Source of the DNA: Thermoguttaceae bacterium
GTDB lineage: Bacteria; Planctomycetota; Planctomycetia; Pirellulales; Thermoguttaceae
Direction of reading: 5' to 3'
Length of the DNA stretch: 64,000 nt
NCBI GenBank assembly: GCA_017405595.1
Contig: JAFRAC010000009.1
Location: 1-64,000 of the forward strand
Every line of letters starts with the position of its first letter. Positions within the stretch are counted from its first letter, which is position 1. The position numbers and the translations under genes are program-made. This document shows positions 35,577-43,315 of the stretch, in pieces. Under the pieces are notes generated by a model. It did no database searches, was not told the DNA's origin, and saw nothing but the letters and a program-made list of their open reading frames with translations.

Positions 35577-36509
35577 CTATTCCGTAAAGAGCGGAGTGGA
35601 GTAATAGCGGTCGCCGCTGTCGGGCAGAAGCGCCACAATGACTTTCCCTTTGTTTTCGGGACGGTCGGCAAGGAGGATCGCGGCGTGGAGCGCGGCGCCG
35701 GACGAAATCCCGACCGAAATCCCCTCTTTTTTGGCGAGGTCTTTGGCTCTGTCGAAGGCGTCGCTGTTCGCGACGGGGATCACTTCGTCATAGATTTTGG
35801 TGTCGAGTACGTCGGGAACGAATCCCGCGCCGATCCCCTGGATTTTGTGCGCGCCGGATCTCCCTTCGGAAAGGACGGGAGAATCGGCCGGTTCGACCGC
35901 GACAACCTTGACCGAGGGCATCTTTTCTTTGAGGTATTCGCCGACACCGGTGATGGTGCCCCCGGTTCCGACACCCGCAATGAAGATGTCGACCGCGCCG
36001 TCGGTATCGTTCCAGATTTCCGGACCGGTGGTCGCCTTGTGGATCGCCGGATTCGCGGGATTGACGAACTGGCCCGGAATGAATCCGCCCGGAATCTCTT
36101 TGGCGAGTTCGGCGGCTTTGGCGATCGCGCCTTTCATTCCTTTCGCGCCTTCGGTCAGGACGAGTTCGGCTCCGTAGGCTTTGAGGATGTTCCGCCGTTC
36201 GGCGCTCATCGTTTCGGGCATGGTAATGATAATCCGATACCCTTTTGCCGCGGCGATGGCCGCAAGGCCGATCCCGGTGTTGCCGGACGTCGGTTCGATG
36301 ATGACCGAACCTTCTTTCAGAAGGCCTTTCTCTTCGGCATCTTCGATCATCGCTTTGGCGATGCGGTCTTTGACGCTTCCCGCCGGATTGAAGTATTCGA
36401 GTTTGGCCAGAAGGGTCGCTTCGAGTCCGAGTGCCTTTTCGACATTAACCAACTCGACCAGAGGGGTGTTTCCAATGAGTCCCAGTGTTCCTTTGTAGAT
36501 GTGAGGCAT
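35577..36509 (-). CDS. cysK: Cysteine synthase A (O-acetylserine sulfhydrylase)
   Basis: PLP enzyme that makes cysteine from O-acetylserine and sulfide. The 310 residues show IGNTPLVEL, the PLP lysine in [11 protein letters not shown], the substrate loop [11 protein letters not shown], the phosphate-binding [15 protein letters not shown] and C-terminal [15 protein letters not shown]. These are all hallmarks of CysK rather than cystathionine beta-synthase. It lies 21 nt after metY and is co-oriented, so the two probably form an operon that supplies cysteine and homocysteine from sulfide. A stable hairpin follows. No serine acetyltransferase gene is present in the window. Confidence 0.97.
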   Translation of the reverse strand: MPHIYKGTLGLIGNTPLVELVNVEKALGLEATLLAKLEYFNPAGSVKDRIAKAMIEDAEEKGLLKEGSVIIEPTSGNTGIGLAAIAAAKGYRIIITMPETMSAERRNILKAYGAELVLTEGAKGMKGAIAKAAELAKEIPGGFIPGQFVNPANPAIHKATTGPEIWNDTDGAVDIFIAGVGTGGTITGVGEYLKEKMPSVKVVAVEPADSPVLSEGRSGAHKIQGIGAGFVPDVLDTKIYDEVIPVANSDAFDRAKDLAKKEGISVGISSGAALHAAILLADRPENKGKVIVALLPDSGDRYYSTPLFTE

Positions 36510-36530
36510 GTGTTTTCTCCTTGATGATTT

Positions 36531-37811
36531 TTAACGAATTGCCGCGAACCCTTTTTCGAGGTCAGCGATAATATCGTCGATATGTTCGGTTCCGATTGAC
36601 AGACGAATGGTGTTTTGATGAATGCCCTGCTCGTTGAGCTCTTCTTCCGAAAGCTGCGAGTGCGTGGTCGAAGCGGGGTGAATCACCAGTGATTTGACAT
36701 CGGCGACGTTTGCCAGCAGCGAGAAGATTTCGAGCGCGTCGATAAACTTCCACGCTTCCGTTTTACCCCCTTTGATGTCGAAGGTAAAGATCGAACCGCC
36801 GCCGTTCGGGAAGTATTTCTGATAGAGCTTATGCTGCGGATGATCGGGGATTGCCGGGTGGTTCACTTTCTCAACGAGAGGGTGCTTACACAAGAAGTCG
36901 AGAACTTTGACGGTGTTTTCGATATGGCGTTCAAGACGGAGCGAGAGGGTTTCAACCCCCTGAAGGAGGAGGAACGCGTTAAAGGGGGAGATGGCGGCGC
37001 CCATGTCGCGCAGAAGGATGGCGCGGACATAGGTGACAAACGCGGCCGGGCCCGCGGCGTCGGTAAACGCGACCCCGTGATAACTCGGGTTCGGCGCGGC
37101 GATGTTCGGGTAGCGTTCGGGATCCCACTTGAATTTGCCCGAATCAACAATGATTCCGCCGAGGGTGGTTCCGTGCCCGCCGATGAACTTGGTGGCGGAA
37201 TGGACGACGATATCGGCGCCGTATTCGATCGGACGGATCAGATAAGGGGTTCCGAAAGTGTTGTCGATGACCAGCGGAATGTTATGCGCGTGCGCCAGTT
37301 CGGCGAGCGCCTTAATATCGGGAATGTCGCTGTTCGGGTTGCCGAGCGTTTCGATGAAGATGGCTTTGGTTTCGGGACGGATCGCGGCCTTGACTTTTTC
37401 GAGGTCGTGAATGTCGACCAGGCTGGTCTCGATTCCGTAACGGGGGAGTGTGTGGGCGAAGAGGTTGAACGTGCCGCCGTAGATCGTCTGCTGGGCGACG
37501 ATATGTTCCCCCTCCTGGGCGAGCGCCTGTATCGCGTACGTGATGGCGGCCGCCCCGGCCGAAACCGCGAGAGCCCCCACGCCCCCTTCGAGGGCGGCGA
37601 GCCGTTTTTCGAGAACTTCCTGCGTCGAGTTGGTGAGCCGGCCGTAGATGTTTCCCGCGTCGGCCAGGCCGAAGCGCGCCTGGGCGTGTTCGGAATTGTG
37701 AAAGACGTACGAGGTGGTCTGGTAGATCGGTACTGCCCGTGCATCGGTGGAGGGATCAGCTTTTTCTTGCCCGACATGGAGCTGAAGCGTTTCAAATTTA
37801 TATGGACTCAT
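36531..37811 (-). CDS. metY: O-acetylhomoserine sulfhydrylase
   Basis: PLP enzyme of the Cys/Met metabolism family, forming homocysteine from O-acetylhomoserine and sulfide. The 426 residues include ETLQLHVGQ, YGRLTNSTQEVLEKRLAALE, FIETLGNPNSDIPDI, the PLP lysine in DIVVHSATKFIGGHGTTLGG and a family-typical C-terminus (SIGTEHIDDIIADLEKGFAA). The ATG at 37811 is chosen because AAAGGAGG lies 6 nt upstream; a TTG one codon earlier is less likely. Length over 420 and the GGHGTTLGG region favour MetY over MetB/MetC. It is the first gene of a metY-cysK operon with an inverted repeat in its promoter. Confidence 0.95.
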   Translation of the reverse strand: MSPYKFETLQLHVGQEKADPSTDARAVPIYQTTSYVFHNSEHAQARFGLADAGNIYGRLTNSTQEVLEKRLAALEGGVGALAVSAGAAAITYAIQALAQEGEHIVAQQTIYGGTFNLFAHTLPRYGIETSLVDIHDLEKVKAAIRPETKAIFIETLGNPNSDIPDIKALAELAHAHNIPLVIDNTFGTPYLIRPIEYGADIVVHSATKFIGGHGTTLGGIIVDSGKFKWDPERYPNIAAPNPSYHGVAFTDAAGPAAFVTYVRAILLRDMGAAISPFNAFLLLQGVETLSLRLERHIENTVKVLDFLCKHPLVEKVNHPAIPDHPQHKLYQKYFPNGGGSIFTFDIKGGKTEAWKFIDALEIFSLLANVADVKSLVIHPASTTHSQLSEEELNEQGIHQNTIRLSIGTEHIDDIIADLEKGFAAIR

Positions 37812-37900
37812 CAAGGGCCTCCTTTGGGGTAACGGCTTTTCTCTTGGTGCAGAGGCGGCACTGTGCGGCTGACCTCTTCTATTTTCGGCGAATCGGCAAG

Positions 37901-37933
37901 ATTATACCAGAAAATCCTACTATGCCAATAGGA
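37901..37933 (-). promoter_or_regulatory. metY promoter with inverted repeat
   Basis: Minus strand TTGGCA (37928-37923), 16 bp, TATAAT (37906-37901). TCCTA-N9-TAGGA (37915-37933) overlaps the -35 box and is a plausible repressor site. Confidence 0.7.
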
Positions 37934-37975
37934 AATATAGGATAATTTTTCAATTTTTCCGAAAAAAACGGATTT

Positions 37976-40072
37976 CTACCGGTCCCAACCGAGAAGGCGG
38001 CGTTTGGCTTTCATGTCGCCGACGATCTTTTCCCCCAGACGGACCGGGTCGGTATCGACGTTCATTGAGGAGCCGAGCGTCTCAAGCGTTCCGTGCTTTA
38101 AGAATTCAATCACATTTTTAGAACCGTAAATCGGCGCTTCGACGCAGTGGTACGAGCTGATGCCGTTGAGGCGGAATCCGAGCGCGGCATCGATTCCCTT
38201 TTCGTTTCCCCATTCGGGAGAGGAGAACGCGAAAGGCATTTCGTACATTTTCCGCCCCAGAGCGCCTGCCAGGCCCGCGAAGATTCCTGACGAACGGGTG
38301 TTGTCGATGCATTCCCCCACATGCCAGACCGGAGGAAGGTCGGGTTCCAGGAAAGCCCGGAGCGACGGACCGGCTTTTTCCTTTCCCGAGACGGCGCAGT
38401 AGCCGAGTTTCATCAGCGGGAACGAGGCGCATCCGTTCGAAAGGATCAGAACATTGTTCTTCAGCAGGACATCGGCAACGTCGATGATGCACTTTTCGTA
38501 AAGGACTTTCGGGTTATTGCACCCGACCATATTGACAACGCCCAAAATCTGTCCGCTGCGAATCGCCTCGGCCAGGGGCGCCATGCTGCCGAACCGTTTA
38601 TGGATATATTCCACCGAAAAGCCGACTTCGGCTTCCACCTCGTAGGAGGGAATGTAAACCGGCAGGCCCTTTCGCGTCTCGAAACTTTCGATTGCGCGGC
38701 GGACGATCTTTTCGGCCAGAGCTTTCGTCTCGCCGATATTCGAGTGGCGGTGGTCGTACTCGAAGCGTTCGGCGCCGGGGAGCCGGGCCGATTCGCTTGT
38801 GGTGATCACGGCGGTTTTAAAGCACTTTGCCACTTCCATGATCGACGGGAAGACGTCCTGAACATCGGCGACCCACAGGTCGAGCGCGCCGGTTCCGAGA
38901 ACCAGTTCCGCCGAGACGGCGTTCGAGAGGGGAATAACGCCGGCGTACCGGTACATCGCCGACAGGCCGCTGCAGCAGATTCCGTAGAAGCGGATTCCTT
39001 TGGCTCCCGCTTTTTTTGCCAGAGCGAGCATCGGTTCGCTTTTTCCCGCTTCGACGATCCGGCTGACCAGGAGGGGCAGGTGGCCGTGAACGGCAATATT
39101 CACGTATCCTTTTTGAAGCGCGCCGATATTCACCTTCGAGGTTACGCGGTCGCCGACTCCAAAGAGGGAGTCGGTGGCCAGCGAAGCGCCGACAACCCCC
39201 GAAAAGGTGAACGCCAGTCCGCAGCGCAGAAACTGCTGCATGACCGAACGCCAATCGCCGTCGGTGCCGCATCCCGATTTGTGGTACGCTTCGAAGACTT
39301 CGTGATACGCGCTGATCGGAAGGATGTCGAGTTCTTTCCAGACCTTTTGCCGTTCGGGCGCGGCGCAGGCGGCAATCGTTTTGTACTCGCCGGGAACGGT
39401 GCGCGAAAGATCTTCCAGCAGGGCGTCGGCGAGATCTTTCGCAACGTCGCTGAGCGGACGGTCCTTTTGAGGAATCCCGAACGCTTCGGCCGTCGAACGG
39501 ATTTTCTGTTCGCCGAGGATCGGTACATCAAGCTTCCCCTCGGCCGCCCATTTGAGCGCGAGCATGACTTCGCGGGCGTGCATGCCGTGCTGAGCCGCCC
39601 CGGCGGCGGCACTGCGCAGAAGGTTCCGGGCAACGATCAGATCGGCATCGGCCCCGCAAACGCCGCGCGGGGCTTTCTGGGTGATCCGGCAGGGCCCCAT
39701 GTTGCAGATTCTGCAGCAGATTCCGGCAAGACCGAAACTGCATTGGGGCTTCTGTTTGTCGAAACGGTCGAAAGCCGTATCAACCCCCAGCTGTTCCAGA
39801 CGGAGAAGCATTTCGCGCACAGCCGGATCGGGGGTCTGGTCGATGACGTTCTGTTTTGCGGGGAAGGTTTTCCGGTATTCCGCCACCGCATTGGTGTAGT
39901 CTTTGATGAACGCCTGCGGATCATCGGCCTCTTCCTGCCCATGACCCGCTTTGAGGATGACGGTCGGAATGCCGTGTTCATCGAATCCGATGATGTTCCG
40001 GTGAGAGTGGATGCCCGCCGGCGCATCGGAAGCGCCTCGGGAATGATGATGGGAATGGGGAATTTCTGCCAT
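37976..40072 (-). CDS. CODH-like protein (CooS family) lacking one C-cluster cysteine
   Basis: A 698-residue protein with the CooS scaffold. The D-cluster cysteines (111, 119) and B-cluster cysteines (120, 123, 128, 139; QCSFGLAGICCRICNMGPC) are present. C-cluster ligands match His329 (AVHGHLP), Cys367 (GICCSG), Cys518 (VGCNNP), Cys548 (SNGCA) and Cys588 (VGECIDN). However, the position of the canonical Cys in DYQC is Asp406 (ADVQDVFPS). Deviant CooS-V of Carboxydothermus also lacks a canonical ligand and is reported to hold an Fe-S-O hybrid cluster with no CO activity. A His-rich N-terminus (HSHHH; HSH) is unusual. It ends an ABC-importer operon, and no cooF, cooC or acetyl-CoA synthase gene is near. 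True CO oxidation is doubtful. Confidence 0.88.
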   Translation of the reverse strand: MAEIPHSHHHSRGASDAPAGIHSHRNIIGFDEHGIPTVILKAGHGQEEADDPQAFIKDYTNAVAEYRKTFPAKQNVIDQTPDPAVREMLLRLEQLGVDTAFDRFDKQKPQCSFGLAGICCRICNMGPCRITQKAPRGVCGADADLIVARNLLRSAAAGAAQHGMHAREVMLALKWAAEGKLDVPILGEQKIRSTAEAFGIPQKDRPLSDVAKDLADALLEDLSRTVPGEYKTIAACAAPERQKVWKELDILPISAYHEVFEAYHKSGCGTDGDWRSVMQQFLRCGLAFTFSGVVGASLATDSLFGVGDRVTSKVNIGALQKGYVNIAVHGHLPLLVSRIVEAGKSEPMLALAKKAGAKGIRFYGICCSGLSAMYRYAGVIPLSNAVSAELVLGTGALDLWVADVQDVFPSIMEVAKCFKTAVITTSESARLPGAERFEYDHRHSNIGETKALAEKIVRRAIESFETRKGLPVYIPSYEVEAEVGFSVEYIHKRFGSMAPLAEAIRSGQILGVVNMVGCNNPKVLYEKCIIDVADVLLKNNVLILSNGCASFPLMKLGYCAVSGKEKAGPSLRAFLEPDLPPVWHVGECIDNTRSSGIFAGLAGALGRKMYEMPFAFSSPEWGNEKGIDAALGFRLNGISSYHCVEAPIYGSKNVIEFLKHGTLETLGSSMNVDTDPVRLGEKIVGDMKAKRRLLGWDR

Positions 40073-40089
40073 TGTCCGGCCCAGCCAGC

Positions 40090-40860
40090 TTAAATGTAGT
40101 ATTCGATATACGAATCGCTTTTGAGGTTGAACAGTTCAAAAATCTTGTCCCGCACATGCAGGAATTCTTCGCCGGTCCGGTCCCGCTGGTCGGGGAGCGG
40201 AACTTTGACGATACTCTTGATCCGGCCGGGATCGGCCATCATGACCACGATGCGGTCGGCAAGAAAGACGGCCTCTTCAATATCGTGTGTGACAAAAATG
40301 ACGGTCTTTTTTTCGTTGCGGGAGATGTTCAGGATGTCGTCCTGAAGTTTCATCCGCGTGATGGCGTCGAGCGCGCCGAACGGCTCGTCCATGAAGATGA
40401 TTTCCGGATCGACCGCCAGGCCGCGGGCAATCGAAACCCGCTGCTGCTGGCCTCCGGAAAGCTGCAAGGGATGACGCTTCTCAAAGTCGGTCAGGCCGAC
40501 GAGGTCGATATACTTCTTTGCGCGTTCGGCGCGCTCTTCTTTGGAAAGGCCAAGCGATTCCAGACCGAGTTCCACGTTCTTCTGGACGGTGCGCCAGGGA
40601 AGGAGACCGTAGTTTTGAAAAATCGTGATCCTTTTCGGCGAGGGGCCGGCAACCTCTTCCCCGTCGATTTTGACCGAGCCGCTTTCCAGCTTTTCGAAAC
40701 CGGCGAGTACGTTCAAAAGGGTGCTCTTGCCGCAGCCGGAAGGCCCCAGGAGACAGATGAACTCGCCCCGCTCGACGCTGAGCGTCACGCGGTCGAGCGC
40801 AACGAATTCTTTTCCGCCGAGTTTAAAGCGCTTGCAGGCGTCTTTGACTTCGATCTGCAT
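40090..40860 (-). CDS. ABC transporter ATPase, SsuB/TauB/NrtD type
   Basis: A 256-residue ATP-binding subunit. Walker A LLGPSGCGKSTLLNVLAGF, Q-loop NYGLLPWRTVQKN, signature LSGGQQQRVSIARGLA, Walker B IIFMDEPFGALD and the H-loop FVTHDIEEAV are all present. The LPWRTV pattern and short C-terminus match importers for sulfonates, taurine, nitrate or related small anions. It overlaps the stop of the permease gene by one base and is 17 nt from the CODH-like gene, so four genes form one operon. The substrate is not proven; the sulfur context favours an organosulfur compound. Confidence 0.92.
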   Translation of the reverse strand: MQIEVKDACKRFKLGGKEFVALDRVTLSVERGEFICLLGPSGCGKSTLLNVLAGFEKLESGSVKIDGEEVAGPSPKRITIFQNYGLLPWRTVQKNVELGLESLGLSKEERAERAKKYIDLVGLTDFEKRHPLQLSGGQQQRVSIARGLAVDPEIIFMDEPFGALDAITRMKLQDDILNISRNEKKTVIFVTHDIEEAVFLADRIVVMMADPGRIKSIVKVPLPDQRDRTGEEFLHVRDKIFELFNLKSDSYIEYYI

Positions 40861-41621
40861 CAGACCCTCCCTCCCCAGGCTGCGAGAATCCGGTTTTCAA
40901 TGAGACGGAGCAAGCCGTCGAGAAAGATACCGATGATACCGATGACCAGAATTGTTGCCAGGAGGATGTCGGCGCGGATGTTGTTCCGGGCATCGATGAT
41001 CTGATAGCCGAGTCCTGACTGGGCGCCGACCATTTCGCCGGCAACCAGAAAGATCCAGGCGGTGCCCAGAGCCAGGTGAATGCCGCTGGCGATCTGCGGG
41101 AACGCCGCCGGAAAGATCACTTTCCAAGTGAGCGCCGGCTGGCGGATTCCGTAGTTGCGGGAGACCTTGATGTATATCGGATCGATGTTGCCGACGGCCG
41201 CGACGGTCGAAAGGAGAACCGGGAAAAACGCGGCGATGAAAATGATGACCACCGCCGGAATGTCGCCGATTCCAAAAAGGAGAACGATGAACGGCATCCA
41301 TGCCGTCGGCGAGATCGGCCGCAGAAGCTGAACCGCCGGGTTAATGAACTGAAAGAGTTTCGGCAGACGGCCGAGGATCAGTCCTAACAGAACCGCCGCC
41401 GCGACCGCGCTCAGATAGCCGGCGGCGAAACGGTACAGGCTTGTTTTGATGCTTTCAAGAAGCTGGCCGTTTCGCGTCATTTCCAGCAGCGCGTCGAACG
41501 CCATTTTCGGCGAGGGGAAGAGGGCCTTGTCGTAATGGCTGAAATGAAAAAGGAGCTGCCAAATCAGAATGACCGCGGTAACGGAAACGACGGTGTTTCT
41601 GAGAGAAATCAGTCTTTTCAT
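40860..41621 (-). CDS. ABC transporter permease, SsuC/TauC type
   Basis: A 253-residue inner-membrane permease with about six hydrophobic segments. It starts with MKRLISLRNTVVSVTAVILI. The ATPase-docking EAA-like loop is VIFPAAFPQIASGIHLALGT. It belongs to the binding-protein-dependent permease family of sulfonate/taurine/nitrate/pyrimidine importers. It lies 13 nt after the binding-protein gene and overlaps the start of the ATPase gene, so the operon order is binding protein, permease, ATPase, CODH-like protein. Confidence 0.92.
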   Translation of the reverse strand: MKRLISLRNTVVSVTAVILIWQLLFHFSHYDKALFPSPKMAFDALLEMTRNGQLLESIKTSLYRFAAGYLSAVAAAVLLGLILGRLPKLFQFINPAVQLLRPISPTAWMPFIVLLFGIGDIPAVVIIFIAAFFPVLLSTVAAVGNIDPIYIKVSRNYGIRQPALTWKVIFPAAFPQIASGIHLALGTAWIFLVAGEMVGAQSGLGYQIIDARNNIRADILLATILVIGIIGIFLDGLLRLIENRILAAWGGRV

Positions 41622-41634
41622 GGGCGCTCCTTCC

Positions 41635-42558
41635 TCAGAAATCAGATTTGACGAAATCTTCGTACGCGGGCGGTTCGTCGGAAAGACCGTATTTTTTGAC
41701 CCGGTCGACGAGGGCGCTATACGTCTCTTCGGTGATTTCGGGATCGTTATACGAAATCCATTGGAGGGAAATGTCGAGGACTTCGTCCTTCTGATTCAGG
41801 AACTTTTCGGCAACCTGTTTTGCCGTCTCTTTGGTGAGAGAGGAACAGGCGGTCTTATAGCTTTCGACAAATTCCTTTGCCGTTTCGGGACGGGTCTCGA
41901 TGAACTTGTCGTTGAAGACCAGCGCGCAGCAGAGGGAATCTTTCCAGAGCTCTTCCGAGCCGAAAAGAACCTTGCCGACACCGAGGGAAACCCCCATCGC
42001 GCCGAACGGTTCCGCGACACAATAGCCGTCGATCTGCTTGGAGGCAAGCGCCGAAGGCATTTCGGTCGGGGCCAGTTCGGTAATCTTGACATCGTCGGCG
42101 GAAAGGCCGGCCGCGGCGAGCGCGTCGAGCAGAAGGATGTAGTGCGAAGACTGCCGGTGCGGAATGGCGAACGTCTTTCCTTTGAGGTCGGCGGCGGAGC
42201 CGATCTCGTTCGAGACGATCAGCACGTTCCCGTCGCGGTGACCGAGCGCCGCGGCTTTGAGACCGATCCCCTGCTGTTTCGATTTCATCGCCAGCTCGAT
42301 CAGCACCGAGGCGCCGTCGACCCGGCCGGCATTCAGGGCATCGAGAAGTTCCGACCAGGAGCCATATTTCACCAGTTCGACCCGGACGCCTTGGGCATTT
42401 TCGAGTTGTTGGGCTTCCTGAAGAACGGCCAGCGCGTGGGTAATCGGCAGGTAGGCAATCTTCACGGTTTGGCGGCCGTCCGGTTTCACCGCGCAGCAGC
42501 ATGAGGTCAAGAGAGCTGTCAGGGTCAGCACGACAACGATCGATAATCTTCTTTTCAT
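41635..42558 (-). CDS. ABC substrate-binding lipoprotein, SsuA/TauA/NrtA-like
   Basis: A 307-residue lipoprotein with lipobox LLTSC followed by CC (near residue 19). The start at 42558 (MKRRLSIVVV) follows AAAGGAT on the minus strand. The mature domain begins TVKIAYLPITHALAVLQ and continues with GSWSELLDALNAGRVDGASV and GKTFAIPHRQSSHYILLLD, the fold of nitrate/sulfonate/bicarbonate binding proteins (type II periplasmic). EMPSALASKQIDGYCVAEPF is the typical hinge and second-domain motif. It is the first gene of the operon with a structured leader and an Rrf2-like operator upstream. Ligand unknown. Confidence 0.9.
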   Translation of the reverse strand: MKRRLSIVVVLTLTALLTSCCCAVKPDGRQTVKIAYLPITHALAVLQEAQQLENAQGVRVELVKYGSWSELLDALNAGRVDGASVLIELAMKSKQQGIGLKAAALGHRDGNVLIVSNEIGSAADLKGKTFAIPHRQSSHYILLLDALAAAGLSADDVKITELAPTEMPSALASKQIDGYCVAEPFGAMGVSLGVGKVLFGSEELWKDSLCCALVFNDKFIETRPETAKEFVESYKTACSSLTKETAKQVAEKFLNQKDEVLDISLQWISYNDPEITEETYSALVDRVKKYGLSDEPPAYEDFVKSDF

Positions 42559-42581
42559 AGCAAACCATCCTTTCTCTCTAC

Positions 42582-42712
42582 GGCGGAACTCAAAGTCTGT
42601 TCCGCCTTGACCTTGTTCCAAAGGGGGGATTCTGAAAGAATAATGAAATCATTAATCCCCCGCCCGGGAGGTGAAATCCTTCGCCAAACGGCATTGCCGC
42701 TGACCGCGGCAA
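42582..42712 (-). promoter_or_regulatory. Structured 5' leader of the ABC/CODH-like operon
   Basis: Three stems lie between the promoter and start codon: GGCGGAAC/GTTCCGCC (42582-42606), GGGGGATT/AATCCCCC (42624-42661) and TTGCCGC/GCGGCAA (42694-42712). The one nearest the gene could mask translation signals. I do not recognise a known riboswitch class. Confidence 0.55.
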
Positions 42713-42737
42713 CGGAGTTCTTTCTTAATTTTCATAA

Positions 42738-42749
42738 ATCCTATCGGAT
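42738..42749. promoter_or_regulatory. Rrf2-like operator upstream of the ABC/CODH-like operon
   Basis: ATCC-TATC-GGAT is a near-perfect dyad matching the sites in both Rrf2 promoters (AATCCCATCGG). It overlaps a minus-strand -10-like TAGGAT. Confidence 0.65.
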
Positions 42750-42970
42750 AAGTAGACTATTCTAATGAAGATAAAAATTTCGTCAAGAGGAATCGGCTTG
42801 CCGGCAGGAGCTTTCTGTCCGCTTTTCGTGGGATTTTTTCGCCGATTCTCCGGGGCAAAAACATTGTTTCCTCCCTTAATTTAAGGCTTTTTTACCGTAC
42901 TGCCGCTTTTGCCGCGGCGGCGATGGAAGTGAAAAAAAGAGAAAATCGCCAAAATTTCCTAGAATCCCCA

Positions 42971-42998
42971 TTGACATAGTAGGTAAATATGCTTTAAT
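42971..42998 (+). promoter_or_regulatory. Predicted promoter for the sORF/ThiF-fusion transcript
   Basis: TTGACA (42971-42976), 16 bp, TTTAAT (42993-42998). The spacer holds CATAGTAGG, also found next to the metY -35 box. The start of the ThiF-fusion gene is about 310 bp downstream, so the leader is long. Confidence 0.65.
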
Positions 42999-43108
42999 GG
43001 GGAAACTTGGAACTTGCGCCGCGCAACGCGGTATCATTTCAAGGCGCACCGGAAAAGGGGTTTCGCGAAAAGCGCGAATGCCGAGTGAAAACGAGAGGAA
43101 CAGAGACG

Positions 43109-43219
43109 ATGACGCCAAACATTCAGCCGGTCTTTTCGGCAGTCGGTTTTGCGTTTTGCTCTTTCGGGCTTGCCGGGTTCCTCTGCGCGGTGCTCTCCCT
43201 CTTTGACTGCCTCTGTTGA
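43109..43219 (+). CDS. Small hydrophobic cysteine-containing peptide (leader sORF)
   Basis: A 36-residue open frame, with AGAGGA about 9 nt before the ATG. The sequence begins MTPNIQPVFSAVGFAF and continues CSFGLAGFLCAVL to a final FDCLC. It is one predicted membrane helix with four Cys, two of them at the very end. It lies between a predicted promoter and the MoaD-ThiF-rhodanese gene. It could be a small membrane protein, or a leader peptide whose translation senses cysteine-tRNA. Both are inferences and it might not be expressed. Confidence 0.45.
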   Translation: MTPNIQPVFSAVGFAFCSFGLAGFLCAVLSLFDCLC

Positions 43220-43315
43220 CGCAATGGATGCGGAAGGAAAGGATAGGGTATCTCAAAGAACTTTACAGGCCAATTAACACAAACCCGGAATTACAGGAAG
43301 GAAGAGGCGGTCTCG

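Noticed and set aside
37976-40072. Annotation as a functional CO dehydrogenase giving a Wood-Ljungdahl pathway
   Set aside because: A C-cluster cysteine is missing, and no acetyl-CoA synthase, cooC or cooF gene is nearby.
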